64,000 bases of DNA. Origin: Solanum dulcamara. Taxonomy: Eukaryota > Streptophyta > Magnoliopsida > Solanales > Solanaceae. The stretch lies in contig NC_077244.1 of the NCBI RefSeq assembly GCF_947179165.1, forward strand, positions 18,114,949 to 18,178,948, given 5' to 3'. The position numbers and the translations under genes were made by a program. The notes beneath the pieces are model-generated. The model was not told where the DNA came from, did not search any database, and saw only the letters and a list, made by a program, of their open reading frames with translations. Below are positions 21,953 through 32,967 of this stretch, one piece after another. Positions within the stretch are counted from its first letter, which is position 1. Each line of letters opens with the position of its first letter.

Positions 21953-24078
21953 TGTAACATTCCTCAAAATGCTCACAAGTCTCTTAAGAATGCCTTGGGA
22001 ATAGGCTGCTAACGGAATGCATTATCCTTAATCTTTTTGGCAAATCCAAGTTTGGAAGATCGATCAGGGGGTCAAAACCTAGGGTAAAATAGTCTCGGTG
22101 GATTTTTAGGACCAATATATCGAAAGATAGATTTTTCAAAGAAACTGCGTAAAATAGTAAAATGCGTGGCGCAGACTTGCTCCTATTCAGTGCAATTTTT
22201 CTCGAGTCAAAATCTGGTCAAAATCTCATTCGCTCAAAATTTCCTATCAAGGAAGAGCTCCGCATCGAAGACCTGGGCGGTGGTTTTTGTCCGAATTTAG
22301 TTTTTAAGTAAGGGCACTTTAGACTTTTTCCTAATTGTTAGTTAATGAACCTAGACGTTTTTAGGACCAAATTCAGCTCTATAAATGGACCTAAACCTTT
22401 AATTCTATTCATTCTTCTATAATTCACCTACTCAAATATTTTTCTATCTACAAAAGACTCCCAAGGACTCCAATGAAGACTTCAAGTAAATTCACTCAAA
22501 ACTCTCAAGTTTTTTCAAATTATTTAGTTTTTTCACTTAAGGTATGTGGTTATTGATTCATGGATTCTTTCATCCATGAAGCCCTATCAAATTCTCAAGT
22601 TTTCTATCAAATTAAAGTATGATACTTTATGGATTTTATAATCTCTATTCCAGTTGCATGAATTGTGATTTAAATTATGATTATGAGTCTATTTTAATAT
22701 AAATTGATGTTTGTTTCATTGAATTTAAGAGTTTCCCTATGAATTCTCCTACATTGATCTCTAGGGTTCATGATATTAATTATAGGTATTTTCAATTATA
22801 CATTTTTAATGATATTATCTTTATGAATTATGTATGGGCTAATAGAAAGTATATGATAATGCATGTTTTCAAGTCAATTTAATAATTCTCAAGTCAATTG
22901 ATCATGCATTCATGTTTTACCCTAATTTCAAAGTATGAATTATGATTATATATTTTAATTATGATCATAGACTATAAGAATGTCTCAAATTATGATTTTC
23001 ATGCAAATTATGAAAAAGGTGACTTAGGGCCCAATGTAGTGCCTGAAGGACTAATGATATGAACTATGTATGTATTATTTGTAATGTGGAAGTATAGTAC
23101 CCGCATTGCACTTATGTTATGAAAATGAGCTACTCTATGATTTCAAACCTATGATCATGACTATGATATATTTCATTATGATTTTTATGCTATGTACGTA
23201 TTCCATGGGGTTTGACTTAGCACCGGGTGGACATAAGGTGGGGGCCCTACCAAAAGCCCTAGTAGCAATCTCATGTCTCTTAAACTACGTGCCACCATAG
23301 GTTGGCTTCATGGCATAGCTATTGGATCCACATGTAGCGTATGTATGACTCGCCTAGCGGGATAAAGTCTACCTTAGCAAGTAGATTCCCCTTTTTGTTC
23401 GTTGTATGGGGAGACAATGGTATTCCATCTTATAGCTCGCATGGTCTTATTGTCGGTTATGGTTCCTATCCTACATATGTACAACCTCATATGTATTTTC
23501 ATGATATAAATTATGCTTTTCTAATGCTTTGGTCACTATGATTTTCTCATGACTTTACTTATCTCATCTTATCATGTGCTTTACTTGACCATTGCATCGC
23601 ATGATTTACATTGCATGTCATTCCCTCATACTTAGTATGTTCCAACGTACTAATGTATGCCTTTTTCCTACATTGTCTCATAATGTAGGGGTTGAGATTG
23701 AAGATTATATTCATCCACGTGGCTAGTTAGGCTTTCCTATCTGGCGATGTTTGTAGTGAGTCCTAATTTATCGGAGATTAGTCATCGAGTTGGTTATTGT
23801 TTCCAAATAATTTTTTATGCTTTATATTGAGGGTGAGCTAGGGACATGTCTTAGCCCTCGTCCGTGCTCATGAATATAGGCATCTAGTTGGACAAATATT
23901 TCATGTCTATGTTGTCATGTGACATTCTTCTTTTTCTACTCATGGTTTAGACTCTCTTATGATGTTTTCTCTTTTATTTTACCTTATGTATGCTTATGAT
24001 ATGTACAAGAGGCTTGGTTGGAGCCATTCAAGTTTTCAATCGCCGTGTTACGATTAGGCCCTAGGTCGGATCGTGACA
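21953..24078 (+). mobile_element. E 3' LTR (2126 bp)
   Basis: TGTAACATTCCTC... to ...GATCGTGACA. Collinear with the 5' LTR and keeps the ~170 bp leader piece that the 5' LTR lost. TATA equivalent at 22380-22387. The leader (23210-23470) contains the cross-family block with GGATCCACATGTAGC, AGTCTACCTTAGCAAG and TAGCTCGCATGG. Confidence 0.95.
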
Positions 24079-25075
24079 CTAAGGGAAGAAATGAGCCTAT
24101 GATTCAAGTTATGACTCATGGAAAGTATTATGAGTTGTAGAAGTGACTTTTAGAGAGATTTTAGAGACTTGCAATATCTATGACCCAACCTATGAGTCGT
24201 ACGTGCTTCTATAATTCGTAGGAATAACTCGTAAAAGTGATATTGAGTATGGGAATTTGGCTAATGTAAGAAGTGAGTCTATGAGTCAAGTTACGACTCA
24301 TAGAAAGTCTAATGAGTCGTAGATGTGACTTGTAGAGAATCTTCAGAGACTTGGATTTACAGGGTTCTCAGAACCTGGAGGATGAATGGGTCTTACGACC
24401 TGTAGACAAAATGATGACTCTTAGAATGTATTGCATGTAATAGCTCACATATTCTTAGATATCTGTTATAGTCATCTTCCCACAAAATGAATATTTAAAA
24501 TGTTATTCATATTGATTTCTCATGCATGCATGTACTTAGTACTTCACCCTTATAATGCTTTAATATTTTCATTGAATTGGATGGATACATACTCATTACA
24601 TTCAAATTACTAACACATACTCTTTTACCTACATGATATCACCATGTAGGGACCGACGTTACTCTACATTCACCTCTAAGTAGGTAGTTGGACTCGTTGA
24701 AGGCTACTACTTTGGTGAGTTCCCATGTTTCGGGAATAATATTCTTTTTTTTTCCAGCTTATGTTATGTAAACACTTTTGGATACCTTTCATGGTAGTTA
24801 TTTTCATTTCGATTAAGGGTGAGCTAGGGACATGTCTTAGCCCATGCCAGGTCTATAAGGAGAGGTATGTTTGGATACAAATGTATGATGATCTAAGGCC
24901 GATAATGACTAGTATTCAATTTCGTTATCCCTTAGTCCCATTTCCCCTTTTTATTTCTGCTTATTGTTCATCTTCATTATTTATGAAGACTAAACGAATG
25001 CTAAGAGACTTGGGTGAGGTATCTCCAGGTTCCTCATTCACCATGTCGCGTCTAGGCTCTAGGTTTGGGTCAAGA
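24079..25075 (+). mobile_element. D 5' LTR, right piece
   Basis: Continues LTR D after E. It includes the rest of one ~190 bp repeat unit and a second tandem copy (24172-24354), then jumps directly to the leader end (TAGCTCACATATTC near 24442), so much of U3-R is missing. It ends GGGTCAAGAAA before the primer site. Confidence 0.8.
24172..24354 (+). repeat. Second copy of a ~190 bp tandem duplication in LTR D
   Basis: Matches 14890-14990 joined to 24084-24171: ACCCAACCTATGAGTCGTA, ATTGAGTATGGGAATTTGG, GAGTCAAGTTACGACTCAT and GAGACTTG occur in the same order. E landed within the first unit. Sister LTRs of the family do not show the doubling. Confidence 0.7.
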
Positions 25076-25081
25076 AAAACT

Positions 25082-25093
25082 TGGTATCAGAGC
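25082..25093 (+). other. D primer-binding site (tRNA-iMet)
   Basis: TGGTATCAGAGC, an exact match to the usual plant gypsy initiator-Met site. Confidence 0.9.
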
Positions 25094-25291
25094 TTGAGGT
25101 TTTGAATGGTCCTCAAAGTTTGACATACCCCATCAAATAGGATCTTTTTCATGGTTGTAAAGTGTACCAGAAATATGAATAAAAGACTATGGGACGTTTG
25201 GGAAAGTTTTCCCCTTCTTTCATGATTCGTGTTATGACCTAGAGTTGTCCTAAGGCTTTCTCTAACTAACAAATTGTTTTGTGTTCTCTAG

Positions 25292-26223
25292 ATAATTCCA
25301 CCAAGAAAGGTGCCTCCACTTAGATCAATGGTTGTAGATGAGTACCAAGCTCCTCTAGTTCCTGAGGCTCCACATCATGAGGAAGGAGTTACACATGAGG
25401 AGTTCTTAAATATCATCACCTTGTTGGCTCAAGCCATAGCAAACCAAGCTAATCAAGGCTTTGAACCTCCTTCTCCTCAAGTGCCTACACCGGCTTCTAG
25501 GATTCAAGACTTCAAGAGGATGAATCCACCCAAATTTTATGGTTCCAAAGTAGGTGAGGACCCTTTGTAGTTCATTGAGGAAGTTTATCAGATTGTGGCT
25601 ATCATGGGAGTGCCTCCAAATGAAAAGTCCGAGCTAGTGGCCTATCAACTCAAGGGTGTAGCAATGAGTATGAGGGAGTATAACCTCAAATTCACGAAAT
25701 TTTCCAAGTATGCTCCTTCACGGTCTCTGATCCAAGGGCTAGGATGAGCAAATTCATCTCTAGTTTTTCTAGTTTGTTGTCTAAAGAATGCAAGACAACT
25801 ATGTTGGCCAGAGAGATAGACATCTCCTAACTCATGACATATGCGGAACAAATTGAGGATGAGAAGTTGAGAGAGAGGTCAAGAGGGTTTAAGAAGGTTA
25901 GAGTTGATGGTGGAGGGTTCAATCATCAAAGGTCCGGCTATAGTGGTAGTGGAAAGGGCAAAGGTGGGCAATGATTTATGGTCAAGGTTCCACTAATACT
26001 CCTCTTCCAATGTTCAAAAATGCCAAGGGTGACAATCCGATATCTCCAAGGGAGAATGTTGGTGCTCAAGCTTTCCCTGCTTGTAGGAAGTGTAGGAAAA
26101 CTCATAAAGAGGAATGCATAGCTGGCTCCAATACATACTTTAAGTGTGGTAAACCGAGTCACCAAGCTAGAGATTATATAGGTGGTGGTGGTAGGACTCA
26201 AGGTCAAATTTCTCATCGTTAAC
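25292..26223 (+). pseudogene. D gag, with central deletion
   Basis: The frame starts around 25292 (start codon degraded). PPRKVPPLRSMVVDEYQAP, EEFLNIITLLAQAIANQANQG, SRIQDFKRMNPPKFYGSKVGEDP, TAG at 25568, then FIEEVYQIVAIMG. After YQLKGVA (25660) the code jumps to MSMREYNLKFTKFSKYAPS, so the VWY..FFPLELREAK segment of about 60 codons is deleted. Further on come a frameshift, AREIDIS, MTYAEQIEDEKL, a Gly-rich linker, and zinc-knuckle remnants (CRKCRKTHKEEC; FKCGKPSHQARD). Confidence 0.85.
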
Positions 26224-26579
26224 AAAATCAAGGAAGTGTCCAATGCACCGACCTATTTTATGCCTTACATGGAAGATAAAAGGTTGAGGAAGCACTTAAT
26301 ATTGTTACTGGTATGTTAAATGTCTTTTCTTTTGATGTGTATGCATTATTATATTTGGGTGCCAATTTGTCATTTGGTACTCCATTCCTTGCAAATAAGT
26401 TTGATGTGTTACCCAAAATGTTATTAGAACCCTATTTTGTGTCTACCCCCATTGGTGAGTCGGTTGTTGCTAGAAAGGTCAATAAGGATTGTCCCGTGTC
26501 TATATTGTATAAAGTTATTCCTTATGATCTCATTAAGCTTGACATCATAGATTTCGATGTTATTCTTGGAATGGATTAA
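26224..26579 (+). pseudogene. D aspartic protease
   Basis: DLFYALHGR, EALNIVTGMLNVFSFDVYALLYLGANLSFGTPF: the catalytic Asp of the D-x-G-A loop reads Tyr (YLGA). Then the flap region and DFDVILGMD, ending in TAA. Same frame layout as in E. Confidence 0.85.
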
Positions 26580-27272
26580 TTGCATGTGTTATATGCTTCT
26601 ATAGATTATAAAACTCATAAAGTCAAGTTTCAATTCCCAAATGATCCTATTCTTTAATGGAAGGGTCATGATTTGGTAGTAAATGGTAGGTTCAGTTCCT
26701 GTCTTAAGGCCCAGAAATTGATTTCATAGGTGTGCATTTATAACATTGCGAGGGTTAGGGATGTCGACTCTGGAAGTCCTTCTCTTGAGTCAGTTCCCAT
26801 GATTAATGAGTACTCGATGTCTTTCCTGATGACTTCTATGGTGTCCCTCCTGAAATAGAAATTGATTTCGGTATTGATCTTCTCCTCCCAATATATCTCT
26901 ATTCCTACCTATCGAATGGCCCCAGAGGAATTAAATGAGTTAAAGGAACAATTAAAGGAATTCTTGGAAAAGGGATTTATAAGTCAAAACATTTCACCAT
27001 GGGGTGCTCACATGTTGTTTGTAAGGAATAAGGATGGTTCATTTCGGATGTGCATAGACTACTGTCAACTAAATAAGGTGACCATTAAGAACAAATATAC
27101 AAATCCTAGGATAGATGACCTATTCGACCAATTGCATGGGACAAGTAATATCTAAAAGAATTGATCTCCGGTCTGGCTATCACCAACTAAGGGTGAGGGA
27201 GTGTGATATTCCCAACACCGCATTTCAAACAAGGTACCATTACTTTGAGTTTTTAGTAATGCCATTTGGATT
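26580..27272 (+). pseudogene. D reverse transcriptase, N-terminal half only
   Basis: Linker HVLYASIDYKTHKVKFQF and QKLIS.VCIYNIARVRDV, then frameshifted [70 protein letters not shown], a frameshift near 27148, [18 protein letters not shown] and [10 protein letters not shown]. It breaks at about 27272 just before the AP.F motif, so the FIDD site and all later domains are absent. Confidence 0.85.
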
Positions 27273-27860
27273 GACATCTCCTAACTCGTGACGAATAAAC
27301 GAGTCGTAGGTATTAGTCGTCTAAAGAGAAGAGAGGAATGAAGGGAAATCTAAAGATTATGAGTCAAGTCTATGACGCTTTCTCATTATTCAGGGTCATC
27401 ATTTACATTCTTCAAAATGATAGTAAGGAATTGAAGAACAGTTGAAGTTACGAGTCAAGTCTACGACTTGTTCACATTCCTATGAATCGTAAAACACAAT
27501 CGTAGAAGACACTACAACAGATGTAACTAGGACCTGATCTATGGCTCAAATTTTATGAGTCCTCTTGGAGTTATGAGCGATAGAAGGCTTACGTGAAAAA
27601 GAAGAGTTCCTTAGTGAAAAGTGGGGGATTACGAGTTGGGTCTACGACTCATCAACCTAATGACGATTCATATAAACGAGTAATAGAACCCAAACCGACT
27701 TAAAGTTTCCTTATATTTCCAAATTCATATTTATTTAGGATTATTTATCTGTAAATACACTCTTTAGGTATAGTTTTACATTGTGCATGTTTTTTGGGTT
27801 TGAGAATATTGCTTGAACTACTTTAGAGCTTTTATTCTTGAATTCTAGTTTTTGTTATCA
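27273..27860 (+). mobile_element. F (left part): LTR fragment of the C family
   Basis: Matches roughly 7690-8297 of LTR C: ACGAGTCGTAGG words, GTTACGAGTCAAGTCTACGAC, ACCGACTTAAAGTTTCC, TTTAGGATTA, and ACTTTAGAGCTTTTATTCTTGAATTC. Both LTR ends are missing. Followed directly by Athila-type pol code, with primer site and gag deleted. Confidence 0.75.
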
Positions 27861-28640
27861 ACATAAACCTCGAGTCATAGATCCCCTAATTCAAAAACTT
27901 GAGGATGATACTCGCGAGTCAATTATTTGCGAAGATGAAACAGAAAAAAAAAATTAGGGAAGAAAAGTGGGTGAAAAGATAAGTACCAAACAGCCTGAGA
28001 AAGGAGATACTAAACATGCTGAGATAGCCAAGTTTATCTCCATGTTGAAGAAACTTTTTGTGAATGTTCCTTTGATAGAGGCGTTAGAGAAAATGCTAGG
28101 GTATGCGAAGTTTATGAAATATCTTATCACAAAGAAGAGAATGGTGAGATTTGAACTGATTGACAACTTGAATCATTGTAGCACAATAGCGACTCGCTCA
28201 CTTGTGCAGAAAAAGGAGAATTCCAAAGGATTCACCATACCATATACCATAGGGGTATTTAACTTTGTAAAAGCATTGTGTGACTTGGGTGCTAGCATTA
28301 ACTTGATTCCACTAGTAGAGTTTCAACAATTGGGCTTAGGATCCCCTAAACTAACATCAATGTGACTCTTGATGGTAAATCGTACTGTGAAAAAAGACCG
28401 TGGGTATTATTTATGATGTTCTAGTGAAGGTCGAATCATTCATATTCCTTACTGACTTCGTCATTATTGATTGCGAGGTAGATTTTGATGTTCCTATCAT
28501 TCCTAGTAGACCATTCTTGGCAACTAGTCGTGCTTTGGTGGACATGGAAACTGGTCAACTGAAGTTTTGATTAAATAATGGAGAAGTGGTTTTCGACGTA
28601 TGCTGAGCAGTAAAGCATAACAGTGAGCTATGAGTAGTTT
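27861..28640 (+). pseudogene. F Athila-type gag end and aspartic protease
   Basis: AKFISMLKKLFVNVPLIEALEKMLGYAKFMKYLITKKRM is the hallmark lead-in of Athila pol. KENSKGFTIPYTIGVFNFVKALCDLGASINLIPL carries the catalytic D-L-G-A loop (about 28268-28290). After a frameshift near 28365 come VLVKVESFIFLTDFVIIDCEVDFDVPIIPSRPFLATSRALVDMETGQLKF, the usual end of this protease. Several stops. Confidence 0.85.
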
Positions 28641-29950
28641 CCGTGCTTGATGTTGTTGATCATATGGAACCAAAAATACTTATTGAGCAGAGATTGGGTG
28701 TTGAAGCTCTAGCTGCTATCATCATGAATTTTGATTGAGATCACATAGGGGAGTATGACGATATGGTTTGTGAACTCAACGGCCTTAGAATGTCCAATCA
28801 TGCACCAAAGAGACTTGACTTACACTTTAAGAATAGAAAAACACCACATGCAAAACCAACCATCAAGGAACCTTCGACTTTGGAACTAAACGCGCTACCA
28901 TCTCACTTGCAATATGTATTCTTAGGGCCCAACAACACACTGCATGTTATAATAGATGATGATCTTCACCAGGAGAAGCTAGAAGCTCTAACATCTATCT
29001 TGAGATATTTCAAACAAGCAATAGGATAGTCCATTGCCAACATCATAGGCATCCCACCGGGCATATGTACTCATAAAATCCAACTCATTCTAGACCTTAA
29101 ACCAAGAATTCAGCACCAAAGAAAAATTAACCGCCATTGTAAGAGGTGGTTAAAAAGGAGATTTTCAAGTGGTTAGATGCTGGAGTTATTTACTTGATTG
29201 CCGATAGTAATTAGGTAAGTCCTATCCAATGCATTCCAAAGAACGGTGGTATTACTGTGGTGCCAAACACAAAAAATGAGCTCATTCCAATGAGTCCTAT
29301 CACTAGTTGGAGGGTATACATGGACTATCACAAGCTAAACTTATGGATAGAAAAAGATCACTTTCCAATGCCTTTCATGGATTAGATGTGGGATGTCTCG
29401 CTAGCAAAGGATGGTACTATTTTATTTTGATCATTATTTGGGTTACAATGAGATTTATATAGAACCCAAAAACCAAGAAAAGACCACCTTCACGTGTCAA
29501 TATGGGACATTCTCCTTCGAAAGAATGCCATTTAGATTGTGAAATATGCCAGTGACCTTTCAACGTTGTTTGATATCCATCTTTTTAGATATGGTAAAGG
29601 ATACAATTGAAGTTTTCATGGATGATTTTTCCATGGTTAGTGACTCATTCAATGATTGCTTGGCTCATCTCTAAGATGTACTCAAAAGGTGTGAAGAGTG
29701 AAATCTTGTACCGAACTAGGAGAAGTGTTGCTTTATAGTAAAAGAGGGCATAGTGATGGATCAGAAGATCTCGAGCAAAGGCATAGAAATGGATCAAGCA
29801 AAGATTGAGGTAATCGCGAAGTTACCCCTCCCATCTCTGTCAAGGGAATTAAAAGCTTTTCGGGAAACACCAGATTTTATCGCCGCTTCATCAAAGACTT
29901 CTCCAATATATCACATACTTTATGCAAAATTCTTGAAAATGAGGTAAAAT
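28641..29950 (+). pseudogene. F Athila-type reverse transcriptase
   Basis: PRO-RT linker with PKRLDLHFKNRKTPHAKPTIKEPSTLELNALPSHLQYVFLG and DDLHQEKLEALTSILR (28763-29029). RT follows in several frames: IPPGICTHKIQLILD, CIPKNGGITVV, ..CLISIFLDMVKDTIEVFMDDFSM with the catalytic FMDD at 29615-29626, then HKISSKGIEMDQAKIEVIAKLPLPS. Extensive stops. FMDD separates this lineage from the FIDD chromoviruses around it. Confidence 0.85.
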
Positions 29951-30472
29951 TTGCTTTTGACGACTCCTAGCTAAAAGCATTTGGGGAGTTAAAATAAAGG
30001 CTAGTGTCATCTCCAATCATTATTGCACCAGATTGGGAGTAGCCATTTGAGATCTTGTGTGATGCAAGTAGAGTAGCAATTGGCGTAGTATTAGGACAAA
30101 GGCATGAAAAGATTCTACATCTAATATACTATGCTAGCAAAGCCCTTAATATTGCTCAATGAACTACATTGTAATTAAACAAGAGTTGCTTGCCATAGTA
30201 TTTGCTTTTTAGAAGTTTAGATCCTATTTGCTGACACCAAAGTCATTATCCACATAGATTATGCAACCTTGAGATACCTCATGGAAAAGCAAGATGCTAA
30301 TTTGAGACTGTTTCATTGGGCGTTATTGTTGCAAGAGTTTGATTTCAAAGTGAGCCATTGAAAAGGGACTGAAAACCAGGTTGCTGACCATATTTCTAGA
30401 CTTGAAGAAGAGGAAATGCTACAGTTGGAAGATGGAGTTGAGATAGATGACACCTTTCTGAATGAATAATTA
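29951..30472 (+). pseudogene. F Athila-type RNase H
   Basis: LKAFGELK, LVSSPIIIAPDWE.PFEILCDASRVAIGVVLGQRHEKILH, IYYASKALN, LLAIVFAF.KF, IHIDYATLRYLMEKQDANLRL, LQEFDFKVSH and ENQVADHISRLEEEEMLQLEDGVE can be read with frame changes. The catalytic Asp of CDAS is present; the TDH motif reads IDY. Confidence 0.8.
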
Positions 30473-30912
30473 TTGGCAACATCACATGACTTGATTCCAA
30501 GGTTTTCCAATGTTGCTAACTACTTGGTAAGTGATATAGTGTCATCCGAATTGAATGTTCACCAATGCTGCAAGTTTATGTCTGATATGAAGAAGTTCTT
30601 TTGGGAAGAACCTCACTTGTTCTGTGTTTATGTCGATGGGATTATTCATTTCTACATACCCGAAATCAAGATGATAAGTGTTTTGGAGGCATGCCATTCA
30701 TTGCCTATTGGATGTCATCATAGTGGTATCCGGCCATCCTACAAAATTCTAAATGTAGTTACTACTGGCCAAAAATTCATCAAGAAACTCATGATTTTGA
30801 CAAGTCTTGTGATCGTTGTCAAAGAGAAGGAGGAATTTCAAGGAAACATGAACTCCCATTCACTCCTATCCTAGTCATTGAACTATTTGACATACGAGGA
30901 ATTGACTTCATG
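30473..30912 (+). pseudogene. F Athila-type integrase, zinc domain only
   Basis: LLATSHDLIPRFSNVANYLVSDIVSSELN, CKFMSDMKKFFWEEPHLFCVYVDGIIHFYIPE, VLEACHSLPIGCHHSG (the His pair), a frameshift, then SCDRCQREGGISRKHELPLTPIL (the Cys pair) and IELFDIRGIDFM, where the first core Asp appears just before the break at 30912. The rest of the core is missing. Confidence 0.85.
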
Positions 30913-31893
30913 GATCCAAAGTTATGGATTCTTATGAATCACTAAGCTAGTGAGCTACTCTTATGATTATTTTCATGATGATGTTATTCATAGTGTTGTA
31001 ATTAATTTGATTGGGAAATTGACTATGCACCGAGAGGACTGTTAGGTGGGGTTCGATCTAGTAACCAAATGGTTTTTACGCAAGGGAATCCTAGTAGTAA
31101 CTTATAGTCCAAAACTACGTTGCTCCCATAGGTTGCCCTCATGGCTTAGCTAGTGAATCTACATATAGCTCATGATGTTAAAGATGTTCTCACGGAGTAT
31201 GCCTTGGCAAGTAGCCTATCTCTTCTCAATGTGGGAGTTACATCGGATTCTATCTTATAGCTCGCTTGGTGTTAGATTTTGATTAAAGGTCTTATCCCAC
31301 ACAAGTTATACGAAATGAAGTAAGTTTTACTATGAAGTTTATGATGCATTGATCACATGTTCCAAATATGATTTCAAATGCTTTTTAAGCCCTATTCATG
31401 CTTTTTATTACATAGGTCATGCATCCTATGTTCATATTGTTTATGCTTTATTTCATGGTTCAGGCATATCTCACATACGTAGTACCTTCTATTTACTAAT
31501 ACATACTTTTACCTACATTGTCTCATAGTATAGGGAAGGACGATCACGCTATGCATACTATTCGTGGCTAGAGATTTTCTACTATTTCTAAAGAGTTGCT
31601 GAGTTCTCATTAATCAAGGATAATACATTACTTCATATTGCTACTTTTGACTTCTTTTATATTAGGGTGAGCTAGAAGCTTATCCTAAGCCTCTTTCTAG
31701 TTTGTATAAGTATGCTTAGACATAGAGTTGATGTAGTCCAATCTTGGACATATGACTTGAGTTCCTTTTTTCCTAGACTTCTAGGATCGAGATTGTATTT
31801 CATCTTGTTTCCTTTATGTTTTATCGACCTTTTCATGAAATGTATGCTAAGATGGTTCAGTCGGGATCCTTCGGTCTAGCTTAGGGTATGACA
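30913..31893 (+). mobile_element. A 3' LTR, last part (leader to end)
   Basis: CCAAAGTTATGGATTCTTATG onwards matches about 4272-5275 of the 5' LTR: conserved block at 31020-31300, TGCATCCTATGTTCAT, CTACATTGTCTCAT, and the end GGGTATGACA. It lacks a short stretch before the end (TTTTGATCGCCGTGTCAC in the 5' copy). Followed by the TTTAT duplication. Confidence 0.85.
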
Positions 31894-31898
31894 TTTAT
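31894..31898. repeat. Right target-site duplication of element A (TTTAT)
   Basis: Exact copy of 3085-3089, immediately after the LTR end. Confidence 0.8.
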
Positions 31899-32845
31899 GG
31901 AGAGAGAAAATGACTTTTCACTTTTGAGATTATTCTTATACTGCAAAACCCTCTTATTGGGAGTAAGAACTTGTACTTGAGGATTTTGGAGAAGCTTCTT
32001 GGGCTTCAAGATCTTTGGGATTAATTTATTAGGACTTTCAACCATTTAGAAACAATGAGTGATAACTTTGGTAAAATTCGTTTACCTTTGATTAGGAAAA
32101 ACTAAAGCCCCTAATCTTAGGGGTGTGAAATTATAATGGGTACTTAATTTACATTTGGGTGTTGGGAAATTGCTTAATTAAATGTTTGTTTGATATGTGT
32201 TCAGTTGTCCTTTCATGTTTTAACTTATGATTTGAGGTTGGAAACTCATGTGAACTTTGGATATCTAATATTGCTTGTGAAATATCATTAGAGTGCAAGA
32301 GATAGTTGATAATTACTCAATTATATTGTTTAACAATTGAAGCTTGAAATAATTTGGCCCAATTAAAGCCTAAGATTGATTTTGATACTATACGTATTGG
32401 AGTTTCATAAAACCCACATGATTTGTGATGGGTGATTGATAAATAGTTATCATTATATCAAATCTATCTTACCCATTGACAATCAACTAATTTTACCAAT
32501 TACCAATACCCAATTTGAAAAATTAGCATCCATGGAGGCACACTCATATGAATTCTCAATTATTTGTGATAGATCCCTATTTTAGGTTTCCAATTGTGAA
32601 CTTACTGCAAACAATTTTCTTTTTCAGATTTTGCAATCGAATAGTTACTTAAACCCTCCCCCCAAACCCAATATGCTTATATTCATAAATTGGATCAACG
32701 TATGATTTTCTAGTGAGATAAAACATATTATATGGTAAACATATTTCATTAATTCTCTATGGAATCGACCCCAACTCCTTGTTGGGATTTATATTACATA
32801 CATTGTCCATACATCGAATTATATGTATATAGTTTAATGTTATCA
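31899..32845 (+). mobile_element. G (right part): R-U5 of the Athila-like LTR
   Basis: GGAGAGAGAAAATGACTTTTC, ACTGCAAAACCCTCTTATTGG, GTACTTGAGGATTTTGGAG and GGAATCGACCCCAACTCCTTG (32761) are in the order expected for an Athila-like U5. The end ATGTTATCA precedes a decayed tRNA-Asp primer site. No coding. It continues the U3 at 2634-3089 once A is removed. Confidence 0.75.
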
Positions 32846-32849
32846 AAAA

Positions 32850-32867
32850 TAGTACTATTGTCGGGAA
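32850..32867 (+). other. G primer-binding site, heavily mutated tRNA-Asp type
   Basis: TAGTACTATTGTCGGGAA aligned to the consensus TGGCGCCGTTGCCGGGGA has seven mismatches in 18, all of them C to T or G to A. Confidence 0.7.
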
Positions 32868-32967
32868 TGGTGCATATAAATTCCATATTGAAGTGTTTTA
32901 TTGCACTAGTCTTGTCATTGTTTACCCTTACTTTGATTGTTGTTTCACTAATTTTATAGGTGAAAAC

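Larger units (their letters stand above)
14991..24078 (+). mobile_element. E: nearly complete Tekay/Del-like gypsy element (9.1 kb)
   Basis: 5' LTR 14991-16935, primer site, single-frame gag-pro with stops, RT, RNase H, integrase, chromodomain-like tail, polypurine tract, 3' LTR 21953-24078, near-perfect 5-bp duplication. All domains are in the chromovirus order. It is inactivated by about ten stops and at least six frameshifts, plus loss of the gag start codon. LTR divergence is roughly 15% over the first 200 bp by eye, so it is old, but it is the best-preserved element in the window. Confidence 0.95.
14838..27272 (+). mobile_element. D: chromovirus-type gypsy element, truncated in RT
   Basis: 5' LTR (14838-14990 plus 24079-25075), an intact-looking iMet primer site, gag, protease and the first half of RT. 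It breaks at 27272, where F begins. There is no RNase H, integrase or 3' LTR. Inserted in A's 3' LTR and itself host to E. Confidence 0.8.
3090..31893 (+). mobile_element. A: gypsy (chromovirus-type) element, outermost complete insertion, 28.8 kb span
   Basis: Bounded by LTR start TATAAGACC (3090) and LTR end GTATGACA (31893), with identical 5-bp TTTAT on both sides. A's own sequence is the 5' LTR (3090-5275), gag remnant (5276-5965), probably a short integrase piece (14099-14176), and a broken 3' LTR (14180-14837 plus 30913-31893). Everything else in the span is later insertions (B, C, D, E) or a fragment of unclear history (F). Most of A's pol is gone. Confidence 0.8.
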
